Shown: positions 46,446 through 58,374 of the stretch, in pieces
Numbering within the stretch: the first letter of the stretch is position 1
How the letters are laid out: each line of letters begins with the position of its first letter
Assembly: GCA_930367205.1 (NCBI GenBank)
Contig: OV884012.1
Coordinates: forward strand, 35,727,520 to 35,791,519
DNA: 64,000 bases
Reading direction: 5' to 3'
Source: Acanthosoma haemorrhoidale
Lineage: Eukaryota > Arthropoda > Insecta > Hemiptera > Acanthosomatidae
Translations under genes and position numbers: made by a program
Notes under the pieces: model-generated
The model's input: only the letters and a program-made list of their open reading frames with translations
Database searches by the model: none
What the model was told of the DNA's origin: nothing

Positions 46446-47589
46446 AAAGTAGTTCTGCAAGCTTCTTTGTGTACGTTATTTTATTGCTTTCCGTAATAGA
46501 AGATATAACTATTTACATTATAATAACGATACTCACGGCTTCATTTGTGCAATCCCAATAATAATTTGTACATAGTTTTTTTGTCGTCTGGAGATCGTCT
46601 ATTTATTCGAATTGTTTGAAAGTTGGAAATTCGTTCGTTTAATTCTTCTTTAGAGTTTGGTACAAGTCAATATTTACCTAATTTCGTTTGTTATTATCAA
46701 AAATTACGTACGAGCGTCATTTCTCATTTTTCTACCGACTATGTAAATCTTTAATTGTACTATATGTACATGCAAAAAACTATGTTTCCAAGGCTTTTAA
46801 TTAATTTATTTTTTCAAATCAGTTTAGCACCTTTACAAACTGATATTTTGTAGTCGTACTTTTTGTTTTGTGGAATGGCTAATCCTGAAAACCCTTTTAT
46901 TCCCTTCTCAGACAAAGCACTTCAACAAAAGTCAAACCAAGAGAATCACTTCTGTCCATTTTTAGAAGGAAGAAATTGCGACCTCTTCTGGTCGGATAAA
47001 AGCAAACCGCTGTACTCCGTCGAAGAGAGAGGAGGTTACAGGGTGTACTGTAGTTATCGCCTCCAGCCACTTACTCCACACTTACAGAGGTTCTGGCGCT
47101 GTTTAGAAATTGGAACCTCAGTAATGTGAATTGTACATCTTAAAAAAAGGTAATATGGTAAGTTAAATCTGTTATACACGGAGTCCGAAGGGAGAGCCTG
47201 TACTTCCAAACAGGTACTGGGCAAATGTGTTTCGTCATTCGTTCGATCAACGTGGTAGTGGACGTAAAAATAATATAAAATTATAAGTAGGTATCTATTA
47301 GATTTGTTTAGTGAATATTTTACCTATATAATTGTTTTATTAGTTGAAAAGGCTATTTGGACTAACAAACCAATAAAATAAGGACTTGTGATCAAGAGCA
47401 TCATAGGAATCTTATGCGTTGACTCAGAATATTGTTTCCTTGTCGCTTTTTAAAAAAGTGTATTTCGCGCTCGTATACGTGTGAGTTTTTAATTAAATTT
47501 GTTCCATACTTATTGGGAAGACAATTTTTGTATATGAAAAGAAATGTTTAAATAAAAAAAATAAAGAGGCTAATGATCACTCCTCTTCC
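46446..47589. other. AT-rich stretch, one short open frame
   Basis: An ATG frame at 46863-47129 (88 codons) encodes a segment with Cys, Phe and Lys and no known domain. It could be an exon fragment, but I see no splice signal or relative that supports it. Confidence 0.3.
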
Positions 47590-48850
47590 AAAAAGACTAA
47601 AATTTCCTTAAACAGTCCAAATGTCTCGACCCTTTCCAATGTGATTTCCGTCCCGGTTACTCCTAACAATCCGCACTAGCTAATATTATTAGTGACATTC
47701 ATGCCGCTATAGATGAACAAAAATTAATTGTTCTAATTCTCCTAGATTTCCCCAAAGCATTTGATACCATACGCAGTCCTTATGTCTAAGTTAAAATCAT
47801 TAACCGTCTCCGATTACTACATTGAATGGTTTTGATAATTTATTTCCAACCATTTACAAACGATAACTATCCCAGAACAACCCTTTTCAGCTTCCCTCAC
47901 TCTTTCCTCGGGTGTGACCCAGGGATTGAGCATTTCTCGCATCTTTTTTAATTGTTACATAAACGAGCTATATTCATTATTGATCTATCACCTTTACGCC
48001 AAAATCTACCTACCCCCCCCCCCCCTGATTTTTTAGCTGCTTGCCAAAGATTTAAGGAGACCTCGATCGGATAAATTCCTGGGCTAACCAGAATAAGCTA
48101 AGATTAAACCTAACGAATACCCAGGCTATTGTTATCGGCTTCCTCCTCAGATCCTTAACTGATTTTTCTTTGTTAAATCTTAATCACCAACAATTTTCGC
48201 TTCCCCGACAAAATCCGTGGATAACCATTAACCAAACCCTCTTCCGGAACCAACATATCTCCCAAATTTCCCGTCGGTAAATAGGTTCCCTTAAACAATT
48301 CCATCACTCTCGTCGTCTGCTCCCCCAGCCTATTCCTCAACTTTTTGTTAGTTTGCACTTTAACTACGGCTGTGAGGTGTAAGGGGGCCTCTTAAGGGGA
48401 CTCGATGACAGGATTAAGCGGATCATGAACTGCTTCATTACTTTTATGTTAGGGACTCCGTGGCCACACGGAAACTCACGGAAACCCACCTCTACTTTAA
48501 GTGAGGGTGGCTCTTTCTCTCTTTCTGTGCACAATATTCCTTTTTTCATCATCCTTTTCCCACCCATTCTCATCACCCTCCTTATATAGACAATATTTTA
48601 GAGTGAAATTCCTAAGTCCACTTCCGGAATACAAGATCCAGTCTCTCTGTCCTTTATATACCTGCTCCTAATACCAAGGAACAGTCTAATTTCCTTCCTC
48701 TATAACCCTCTGAGATTCTCTACCTCCTAATATTCATCAAGCTTAATCCCTACAAACCGTCAACAAGGTTTATTCCAATACCTCCTCACCCTATGGATAG
48801 ACGCTCGCTAGATTGGGAAAGATTTAGTTATTTATATTTTCATGCTTGAA
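47590..48850 (+). pseudogene. LINE reverse-transcriptase remnant, second lineage
   Basis: Plus-strand frames show reverse-transcriptase blocks in order: FRPGYS with SALANIISDI (about 47640-47705), LIVLILLDFPKAFDTI (47728-47778, with the first catalytic Asp), then VTQGLSIS in place of the family's VPQGS(V/I)LGP (about 47913-47940). An ILLYADD-equivalent region follows where the Asp pair is lost (about 47985-48010), and then a thumb/C-terminal region to HFNYGCE (48358-48382) and LKRIMN-like sequence. Stops and shifts are frequent, and a C13 run at 48013-48025 lies within it. It differs throughout from the abundant LINE, so it is another Jockey/CR1-like lineage. The region to about 49225 with an AATAAAG-like end may be its 3' UTR. 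Confidence 0.65.
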
Positions 48851-49963
48851 TAAGTTTTCACTATTGTAAATTTAGCTGAATGTGAACATTTATTTTTCTA
48901 TTATCGTTTTTTTTCTTTTGTATCAACATAATTTTTTTCATTCGGTTTTCATTAGATAGGGTTTTTATATATTGTTGTTGTTGTTTTTTTGCGGATCCTT
49001 CTATGATTTTAGTTGCTAAACGCAGTTAAATAAATGATCTTATACTATTATTATTTTTTCTCACAGGTGCTTATCCTTTATTTGACATTGTCATTTTTTA
49101 TAATGTATTTTTTCGTTTTATTTGCCACACATAAACCTGTTATGTGAGTACTATTGTTATTTTTAGGGGACTTTGTCCCATAATAATTTTTTTTCTATTC
49201 TATTCTAAATAAAATAAAAATAAAGCTTTTAGGATATGTTTAAACAAAATAATAATGTTGACAATGAATTATTATAGTTCTTCAATCATAAACTTTAAAA
49301 TTATAAAAATTATGTCAAATATTCCAGTTATATTTTTAAAATAACAAACGCGGTTTTAGTTTTAAGGAGCCTTAAACACTAACAGCCGTTGTTCCTGAGT
49401 ATCTCTTTACAATACGTATTATCGATGAAGATGTATAGTAGATAGTCAGATCAGTCAAACGAACCTACAATACCGTGAAATTTATTGCTGATAAAAAAAA
49501 TTAATTCTCTTTATCTACACCAAAATTGGAATCGATGTGAGTTGTTCAAGACATTTAACAAATGGTACTTCTCCAGCCGACCATTACAAATATTTAAAAC
49601 AGTTTCGATAAATATTTTTACTTTTAAATATGCTCCGAACTAATTGCTATTATCAATATGAAGGCGGAGACACAACAAGCCCTCCCAGTTATCTCGTATC
49701 TGCTAATGGTCTGAACTGACGTGTGGCTGACGGGTATTGATTGGTCCACGCTTCGGCCGTAATCTTAGTGTGATTCTTACCGGCCTAGTTTCAGCAGTTT
49801 ATCAGATAGTTTTATAAAAAATACCAAGCAGTTACTTACTTAGCGATCGAATTTTATTATTGCAATCTAAATGATCTCATGCAATCTCATTGTTCAATTC
49901 AAATGTCTCCTACCCGCCGTAGACTGTTTTCACATTCGTTAGTTCGAAGTCTTCAATAAATAG
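48851..49963. other. AT-rich stretch, possible LINE 3' UTR then featureless
   Basis: Contains AT-rich DNA with a (GTT)n-like run near 48975-48987 and AATAAAAATAAAG at about 49210-49224, which may end the preceding LINE remnant. Nothing else is recognised. Confidence 0.35.
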
Positions 49964-50930
49964 TGTTGAGCCGACTTCTTCACCACGAATAAATAGAAGT
50001 TCCTCTCTTCTCGGCCCAGGAAATACCCATCAACATTTCTATATTTTAATAATAAAAACATTAAGCGTCAGTTAAGAGATGGGGAAACTAGTGCATGAAA
50101 CAGCTTAAGCCCACTAGGGGTGCGTGTGAGGCCAAGCCTCTGCTATGGCCTGCTTATATAAAATCCAGATTTGGGGTTTCGTCCCAGTTGATTAAAAAGG
50201 TGAGCCTCATTACCTTATAGAGTCATTCCGTCCTTGTATTTCCTGTAGCGACAGGAAATACAAAACTGCAATGTTAGTAGATTCGAGTAAGAATCTATAA
50301 TGAAAAATCATTTTGTCATTTTTTAAGGGGATAGGGAAAATATATCTCTCTCAGCACTGGCGCTCGCTGCTCTACTCGAACTATGGCTTTTTTATTCGAC
50401 TACCTCTGCATCTCTCTTTCCTAACCTTGCTATGTTTTAGTCCAGTGTTGTCAGACCTCTTCCTAAAGACATCTTCCTAGTGGGATTCTCTGCCTTCGTC
50501 CCGCTGAAACTAGCACCTCCTTGGAAGGATTGGAAGGACCACTCTTGCTGGTGGACGACGGGCCCTGGGGCCCTACAAACTTTACCTAGTAGCGTCTCCC
50601 CCAGTGATCCAGTCTTCCTCTCTCCGGTTCACACTTGCCTTTAGGATCCGGACGGTTTTCGCCTACCCTCAGATACCGATGGTGAACTCGTGATCATTCC
50701 AAGACCACGTCAACTACTTATAATACCTAGCGTATACCTCTTCTCCTGAGCATAGTTCACTGTCAGGGCACACCTAAGATCTTATAAAGTCAGATCAATA
50801 CGAATAAAGCTTCCCACCGACTAGGCCGCCAGCAAAGGTCAAAGCACAGGTCCACCCATTTTATTTATTTCTTGACGCTCGCAGGACAGCGGCCGGGTTG
50901 TAGAGATCCTAGCCTTGGGGCGACCCGACA
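49964..50930 (+). mobile_element. Solo LTR, family LTR2, best copy
   Basis: Begins TGTTGAGCCGAC and ends CGACCCGACA, flanked by a 4-bp direct repeat ATAG (49960-49963 and 50931-50934). A TATA-like CTTATATAAAATC lies at about 50152-50164. The 3' half has GGATCCGGACGGTTTTCGCC, CTTCTCCTGAGCATAGTTCA and AAGATCTTATAAAG. A foreign segment with a hairpin (about 50195-50300) interrupts the 5' half. The 3' core resembles that of LTR1, so the two families probably descend from related elements. No internal genes adjoin. Confidence 0.75.
50234..50263. repeat. Perfect 13-bp stem hairpin
   Basis: TTGTATTTCCTGT and ACAGGAAATACAA are exact reverse complements separated by AGCG. The flanking phrase AAAGGTGAGCC...CCTTATAGAGTC recurs at 11539-11575, beside a GTAGCG/CGCTAC palindrome, so this belongs to a small dispersed element inserted in LTR2. 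Confidence 0.8.
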
Positions 50931-50934
50931 ATAG

Positions 50935-53900
50935 TAGTAAATGTACCACTAAAGAAGAGAAAGTTTAGTATTTATATGACTAGTACATATGTGAGGGGAG
51001 GTTAGTAAAAAAACAACTAATTAAAAGGTGCAGGATCCTGCAGCTAAAACGAGTGGTTTATCGTGATGGAGAATGTAAGGCTCACTAGAGAAACTGCACC
51101 CTCTTGAAGTTAAAAGGTAGATCAGTCAGAATGAGGGGTGCCCATGTGAGATAAATTGTCTCTTCCTTTCCGTTTTCTCTTAAGTTATTTGCTTCAATTA
51201 CCTGTTTCTTTACAAAGAACCTTGCCCCGGTCTGAAGTTTTCCTTGATCGAGTATCCGTAGAAAATAATTATAATGTCTCCAATTAGTTTAGCCACTATT
51301 AAAACTATGGATTTAACTATAATGTTGGTAAATTTGGACATTTTATTTTCAACCCCTTCTCCACCTCTATGCTTATGGGATTGATTTTGCCCTTAAACGG
51401 CGCCGGAAGTGTCAATATTAAACTATTGCTTCTATATCAGTCGTTTTAGAATACATTATTACATTCTAGAGGAACTCGTGTAAGAAGGGGATGCCTTTCC
51501 CCCACAGTAATTTTTTCAAGATCCAAGTCATATATGTACCAAATTTGGTGTAAATTGCTCCACATGCATACCGGAATTACGCTGAAATACACAAACACGT
51601 TCATTTTTATACTTTATGTAGAATGCGTATAAATTGGTTAAAATAGTGATACTTTGATATTTATTGTTGTTTTTGTTTATACAATTAAGCCCTTATGAAC
51701 TCCTATTTAAATAGGAGGCTGAAAGGAGGGCACCCTATCGAAACCCTAAATCTGCCCTAACTATATGTATCAGTTTATTCAAAGTTGTGATTTTTTTTTA
51801 CAAACCACTAAGCTTATGACAAAATCCTTTGGGAGTATTTCTTACCCAGCCTTGGTACGATGTCATGCGAGATAATTTTTAATTAATTTACATTTATGTT
51901 TGATATTTAATACTTATTAACTTTAGACTGCTGAACAAGGCAAAGTTAGTCAACATAATCATTTAACGGCCAAAGAGAAAATTATTGGCATGATTATTAT
52001 TCAAACACGGGACCTCATCATGCAATACCACAATAAAAATGTCTACATTAATTATCAATACTTTGACTTATAAATGAGCCAATCAATTGATTGCAATAGA
52101 ATGATTCTTTTCCAAAGCTTTTAGGTTGAGATTTGACTAATGGAATTTATATCTAAATATTTTTTGGAAGTAATTTAATTCCATTCGAATGGTAATTAAC
52201 TAAAAATATCCACCACAACATCAATCTTGGTTAAATTGGCCAGTCTGATTTATGAATAATTAAAATCAATTTCGAATTATATAAGAGCTAATTTATCGCA
52301 GTAGCTGGAGAGTGGTCGGGGCTGGTTGGGTTTTACGTCGCACACAAATGATTTGTAAAAACCAGATCCTCATTCTGTATTCTTTTAATCTTCTCTCGGG
52401 CACTCCTATGTCGACCCCTTTCCATATCATTTGGATAATTTATTGGAAGAGCGGTTGGAGAATTTTCCGCTTGTGCCCACGAACCACATTTGTATATTTG
52501 GCGGTTGATGTCTAGTATGGCTATTGTGTCCGCCAACTGACGAGTTTAATTTGTAAGCGTATTTGTTTACGAATATGAGCTGGCTTTCCTTAAATGCGAT
52601 TTCTCAAACTTCATATTGACAACGACATCTAAATATTACACAACTTTTTCATTTTGTAATTTAATCTATATTTTTATGGTCTTATTTTTGTCATCGTTTC
52701 TACGCTTAGTTAAAATAAATTCAAAATCGATCTCAATTAAGCAGTAAACGGTATAAATTATATCACATGCATCAATCATTACAATATTTTGAAAATTTGT
52801 TAATTACAATACCTGTTTCGTTGGTACATATATATTTATACCTTTATACATTTATATATGTTTCGCCCAATAGTAAAGAGCCAAGGGCACCCTCTTTCGT
52901 CAACTTCATGTTTTTATCTTCGTAACATGATGAAACTACAAAATTATCCCTCACAGCACAAAATATCTTTCACCAATATCTCTATTTTTGTTTTTATTAA
53001 ATATTATCCTCTTCCGTACTTCAAGAAGAGTAGTAGAATCTGGTGATCCTGGAATGTTTGTTCGTTCCTCTTTAGTGCCACTACTTCTCGTTGTGGTAGC
53101 TCCTCTTTTCATATATAGCATGTTAGATTCAGTGGACATAGGAGTATAGGGTGAATACAATATCTGTATGAACATTGATGGACTGTACTTATGTATAGAA
53201 TATTATTGGTAGTCAAAACCGTTTTTTAACCCCCTCCCTTCCCCGATTACGCCTCGTGTCCTACCCGCGCCTCCACGCCCCTCCATCTTTGCTCCGGTCA
53301 GCCCAAGGGATGGTTGGAGATATGTCACCCTTAAATTCACTCACATTCACACGTTATGAAAATTTTTTTATGAGTTAGTTATTTATATTTAATTTCTTTT
53401 CTACCATACGTTCAGTTATAGACACAGCTATATTGCATGTAACAGATGTTAATGTCCTATACATTATACGTCTCCAGCACCCAGTCTATTATTTTATTGA
53501 AGCATTTTATTCCTGCTTTCTGCCTTGCTATGCGTTTACGGTAGAAATCTGTATGATGTTATTTGGTAATAAATTAAGTGAAACTGATTTTTTTTTCACA
53601 GACTTTTTTAATCCTAAATTGGTCGCTCACAACAGTTTTTTTAACTTGGCTATAAATGTATTTTAAAACAACAACTCCTTTTAACTCTATTAATATCAAC
53701 TTTTAAGCAGCTAGTTTTTGCTCTTACCTGCCACTTCGCTGCCCCTTATCCCATTAGACATAAAAGAAAAATAATTTTTGACCAGTTTACCTGAAGAAGC
53801 AGTCAATGGTCAAGTTAAGTCAACGACATCTTTTTTATTATCAAATCCAGCGTGAACTCATTTATGGTTTCGTATATTTGGCTAGAATCTTAGAAACACG

Positions 53901-54460
53901 TAAAGTAGACAGAACCGTTTTCTAGTCTAGTCATAGATTGGTCTATGATTTGTAATTTGAACATAAACTCTGAATTTTTACTTTTACAAAGGTTACTTCC
54001 TATTTAGGGAGACGATACACGCGACCCTCCGTTTGGTGGCCACTGCTCTGCCATTTCATCCGAATAGATGCTTGAAAGAATAATATAAAAAAAATAATAG
54101 TATTCAAGTGAATAATAAATCTTCAGGAAAAGGGACCGCTATAGACATGCTACAAATAAAGTAGCTAAATAATGGGGTGTATATCTTAAAACTTTTAACT
54201 GTTTGTAGTTGTTACATTGTAATGAGCTAACTTGGTACGTAATCAAGTTCTTTTATTGTCACCCATGTGAAAGATAATTTTTTTTTTGTAGTGAAAAAGA
54301 TATTTAATTGTTTATTAGTAATAATTGTTCGACAAATAATTTCCAACATACACACAAGTGTAAGCGTTTAAGAAAGATTGATAGAAATCTGTTTGTGTCA
54401 TGTACGTATTATGTAATGTAAGTCAATGTAAAAAAAAACTGTCAATTGTCAATAATTACC
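50935..54460. other. AT-rich stretch without recognisable genes
   Basis: Open frames at 52312-52536 and 52858-53175 overlap on opposite strands. A 14-bp palindrome TGCAGGATCCTGCA is at 51029-51042. A CATATATGTACCAAATTTGG segment near 51530 resembles transposon tail motifs. 53215-53330 is a short GC-rich patch. A 77-codon plus frame at 53433-53666 has membrane-like composition but no known relative. Confidence 0.4.
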
Positions 54461-54528
54461 GAGTGTAGGGCAATTTAGGGGAGCTATGTAGCGAAGCGCT
54501 AACTATATATGTAAATTACCCTACACTC
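54461..54528. repeat. Inverted repeat straddling the LTR1 5' end
   Basis: GAGTGTAGGGCAATTTA (54461-54477) is the reverse complement, with one mismatch, of TAAATTACCCTACACTC (54512-54528), which is an internal part of LTR1. The first ~40 bases of the LTR thus have an inverted partial copy just outside its left edge. The other two LTR1 copies lack this. Confidence 0.75.
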
Positions 54529-55244
54529 TGGTTCATAATGTATTATAATAGAAATGCAAATCTGTGTAAACCTCTTGTAAAAAATCATAGAGGGATCAGC
54601 AGATGTAAACAAGTGACAGAGGTCCTGCCATAAAACCCTGGGAGCACACCTACCCCTATTAAGTCACGTCCCAGCGGTCATAAAATCATGCCAGGAACAG
54701 TTTAGTCACGTAGCTCGGGAGGTGGGACATCATAAAGCACACCCTTTTGGACCAACGGGATAATAAAACAGAACACCTGCAGACAGACTCCGCCTTCCAC
54801 GAGGGAGGGGGGGTACAATATTTATATCAGTAAGTTTCGCCCTGAAAACACACTCTGTTCTTAGTCTCCACAGCCGATCACTAGTCGCGATACGCCAGGG
54901 CCCCGGGGCCCTGGGAGTAAGCCCACTTGGCCTTCCGCTGATCCACACTCTCACTGCCACACCTCTACGATGGCACTTTGCCTCACAGCCTCTAGCAGAC
55001 CTCTGACGACTTGTACCTATTACGCTGCCGATCTCTCGCTCGAACTCTGAAAACTAGTCTTATTCTTTATGAACCTCTGAACCTCATCCTGAACACAGTG
55101 TATTGTCGGGACACATCCCTATCAATAAATGGAGTCAGATATTAACGCCTACATGGAACATGGTCCATGTTATTAATTACAACAATCCGCACTTGTCACC
55201 AGGGCTAGAGTGATCAGGCACTCCCCTAGTGACGCCCCCCGACA
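54487..55244 (+). mobile_element. Solo LTR, family LTR1, third copy
   Basis: Starts TGTAGCGAAGCGC and ends CCCCCCGACA. It matches the 26.5-kb copy along its length, apart from small deletions. It carries a perfect 20-bp palindrome CCAGGGCCCCGGGGCCCTGG at 54895-54914. The bases next to the ends (AGCTA left, ATTGT right) do not form a duplication, and the 3' flank repeats CCGACAATTGTT, so the edges have been rearranged. Confidence 0.85.
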
Positions 55245-55494
55245 ATTGTTGACCTCCGACAATTGTTCACCTTTTCCGACATGGGGATTAGAAGATATTT
55301 AGAACGCATACCTATTAAATCTTTCTTGTATGAACTATACTCTGATACTAGTGACCAATGATTGACATATTATTTCCGTCCGCAAAGATGGATACAAGTT
55401 TTCCTGATAAAGAAATAATCAACAGGACATCTAGGGAAGGATGTTCGAAACGATGCCAGCTAAACAGAGGTCTATATTATTAATCCTGTAATTT
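55245..55494. other. Spacer between LTR1 and LINE
   Basis: Unremarkable AT-rich sequence, apart from the duplicated CGACAATTGTT at its left edge. Confidence 0.5.
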
Positions 55495-55507
55495 CTGGAT
55501 AAGTATT

Positions 55508-55684
55508 TTTTTTTCTATATAACAATCTTTATTGTGCAATAATTACAATCTGCCTTTTATAAGGCATTAATAATACAGATAAATGATCTCATTCATACCA
55601 TTACAGCATCATTCACTCGCTCATTCATACAATAGGGCATGATTGGAGAAACTGGCCATTGCCAGGACTCCCACTGTCACGCGT
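55508..55684 (-). other. LINE 3' UTR with internal deletion
   Basis: Carries the family's terminal signals: GGTATGAATGAGATCATTTA, AAAAGGCAGATTGTAATTAT and CAATAAAGATTGTTATA. Other copies have a further ~130 bases (GCTCTCGCGCTCTTGGTCAG ... TTTGTAAATATTG) between CCAATCATG and TATTGTATGAATG; in this copy they are gone (junction at about 55637). The AATAAA near the end would serve as the polyadenylation signal. Confidence 0.85.
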
Positions 55685-58374
55685 TTATAGTAGGTCACGA
55701 GGCCACTGCCGTTTCAGTCTCCGAGGAGGATTATAGGGATGAGTGGTGCAGTGCAATGACTGTGCTAGAGGATTAGGGTGGCTGGAAAGGCTGCTGTGGA
55801 ATTTCATAAACTTGGAAGGGATGAGTTCTAGAATGTAGGGTATATTAAGATCGTTATGAAGGGTTTTGTTGCTGACATAATAAGGGGCATTTACTATTGT
55901 TCTTAGGACTTTGGATTGAAAGGATTGGATACGCTTGATGTTCGACTTTTTTGCTGTCCCCCATAGCTCTATTCCGTATGTCCAGATTGGTTTAAGTATA
56001 ACTTTGTAGATTAGTAGTTTATTTTCTATTGAGAGATGGGATGTCCTTTGAAGTAGTCTGTACAGTTGTCCAAAGCGTCTGTTTAGTTCTTGTCTTTTTA
56101 GTCTCGTATGTGGGTTCCAGGTCAGTCGTTTGTCAAGATGGAAGCCTAAGTACCGTACTGTCTCGGATACAGGGAGAGGAATAGAATTAAAATAAACTAG
56201 TGGACAAGTCTTGTGACAAAGGATGAAGGTAATGTGGGAGCATTTTGCTTCATTAACTTTGATCCGCCATTGATTGCACCAATACTCGATCTCTTCAAGG
56301 TGTTTTTGATGTTATGGGATGCTATGTCGGGGTCTGCGTAGGATGACAAGACTGCAGTGTCATCTGCAAATGTGGCCAAGAAGGTATTGGGAGTAGAGGG
56401 GACATCAGCGGTGTATAGGTTATAGAGGATGGGGCCCAGGACACTGCCCTGTGGAACTCCTGCATTTATGGGATAGTAGTTAGAGTATTCTAAACCACAG
56501 CGGACTTGGAAGAAGCGGTTCGAAAGGTAGGACTGTAGGATCAGGAAAAGAGTCTGTGGTAAATATCTTTTGAGCTTGTAGAGCAAACCTGCGTGCCAAA
56601 CCCTGTCAAAAGCTTGAGCTATATCAAGAAAGGCAGCAGTGCAATACTGTTTGGTTTCAAGGGCTGAGGAGATGTGATCAACAACGCGAAGACCTTGTTG
56701 AGCAGTGGAATGCCGTTGGCGGAAACCAAACTGGTGTGTGGGAAAAAGGTTTTTGGATTCAACAATTGAAAGTAGACGTTTTAGTAGGAGTTTCTCAAAT
56801 ATTTTTGAGAGGATAGGGAGTAGGCTAATTGGACGGTAAGATGAGGCGTCATTGGGTGGTTTACCAGGTTTGGCGAATAGGACAATAATGGAGTGTTTCC
56901 AGAGGAGTGGAAAGTGCATCGTTCGGATAATGCAATTATATATATAGGTTAGGAAGATTATGGCTTTAGGAGGAAGTTGTTTGAGAATTTGAGGAGTAAG
57001 GAGATCATATCCAGGGGATTTTCGGTAAGGTAAGTTTTTCAGAAGGTATTTGACCTCAGAGGGATTAACGGCTTTTGGTGGAAGAGAGAGAGGAATAGGT
57101 GAAGTGAGGAAATCTTCCACAGTTGTGCTGTGAGTATGGCTTTGATGAGAAAGGTGAGGTGTGCAAGTATGGGTAAGATGCAGAGCGAATTCCTCCGACC
57201 TATCCCCATCCGAAGTCGCCCAGGACCCATTGTCACGACGGAGCGGATATGAAACAGGTTGATACTTTAGGATTTTTTTGGTTACATTCCACAAGGAGTT
57301 ATCCCTGGTAGACAGAGAGGAGAGGTAGGAATTGAAAGAATCGGAACGGAAGGATGCCAATCGCCGCTTTACCAATCGGCAGTACTGATTGTACGAGCGG
57401 CGATCGGCAGGATGCCGGGATCTTTGCCACACTGTTCTGGAGCGGCGTTTGGATAGGATTAGCTCTTTGAGATGCTGAGGTAAACGATTATGATTATGGA
57501 TTTTTGGGTGACGATGGGGTGACGATGCCTCCCAAGTCGACCTCTGGACCAGGGTAGTGAAAGAATGCACTGCATCGTCTAGGTCTTGGGATGTTTTCAG
57601 GGATAATTTGAGGTTTACGGACTCTGTAAGAAGCTGACGGAAGTGGTACCAGTCAACTGGGCCCCTAATAAATGAAGGAGGAGGCAGTTTGTGAATTGGT
57701 CTTAGGGAAATGGTTAATAATAAAGGACTATGGTCAGAGGAGAGATCATCAAGGCGCGTGAGTGAATAGTTTAGTGTTCCTAAACTATTGTAAAAAAAGA
57801 AGTCAAGGATATCAGGATTTCGGTTGGGATCAGATGGCCAATAGGTGGCTGTGTCAGGAGTGATAGTGGAGCAATGTTTCCGTGTGAGTGCAGACAGCAA
57901 AGCACGTCCTCGTGTATTTGTGGATCTTGACCCCCAGTGTTGGTGCTTCGCATTAAAGTCCCCACCCACAAGGAAACGATGTCCGATGGAGTCTAGAAAG
58001 GAGATGAATTGGGAGTCAGAAATGGATTTATTAGGAGGGCAGTACACTGATGCTAGTGTAAGGGGAAAAGTGAAGGTGGTGATTGACACTGCAGTGGATT
58101 GAAGGAAATCATGTGCTACCAGAGGAACTATGTGGTGGGATATAGAGTTATGGACAATGACAGCGGTACCTGCATGAGATGTTCCATCTGGGTGATCAGT
58201 TCGATAAGTCTGGTACTGTCGAACGGTAAATGGTCGTTTACTCGTAAGTCTTGTTTCAGTAATAAGAGCTACGTCGATGTTTTTGTCGTGGAGTAGTGCT
58301 GTCAGTTCGTTAGTGTGGGTGCGAACACCATTCGCATTCCAAAGGAGAATGGATAAGGAGTTGGAACGATCCAC
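55685..58374 (-). CDS. LINE ORF2: endonuclease and reverse transcriptase (frameshifted)
   Basis: Encodes the enzyme that nicks the target and copies the element RNA into the nick. The first 725 codons (58374-56197) are open. An apurinic-type endonuclease occupies residues ~8-220, with N13/N15 in WNANG, E40 in ITETR, D139/N141 in GGDFNAK, D188 in PDILDF and D214-H215 in SSDHSP. Reverse transcriptase follows: YRPISLLPILSKIFEK (513-528), FLDIAQAFDRVW (582-593, Asp584), GVPQGSVLGP (639-648) and FADD (669-672). Near residue 687 (about 56310) one base is missing compared with the 44-kb copy. The correct C-terminus continues in another frame to TAA at 55687-55685, giving about 896 residues, usual for Jockey elements without RNase H. 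The frame starts with GTG directly after the ORF1 stop, and no ATG lies in the endonuclease region. Confidence 0.93.

Noticed and set aside
54730..54960. A 76-codon minus-strand frame
   Set aside because: It lies within solo LTR1 and is not kept open in the other LTR1 copies.
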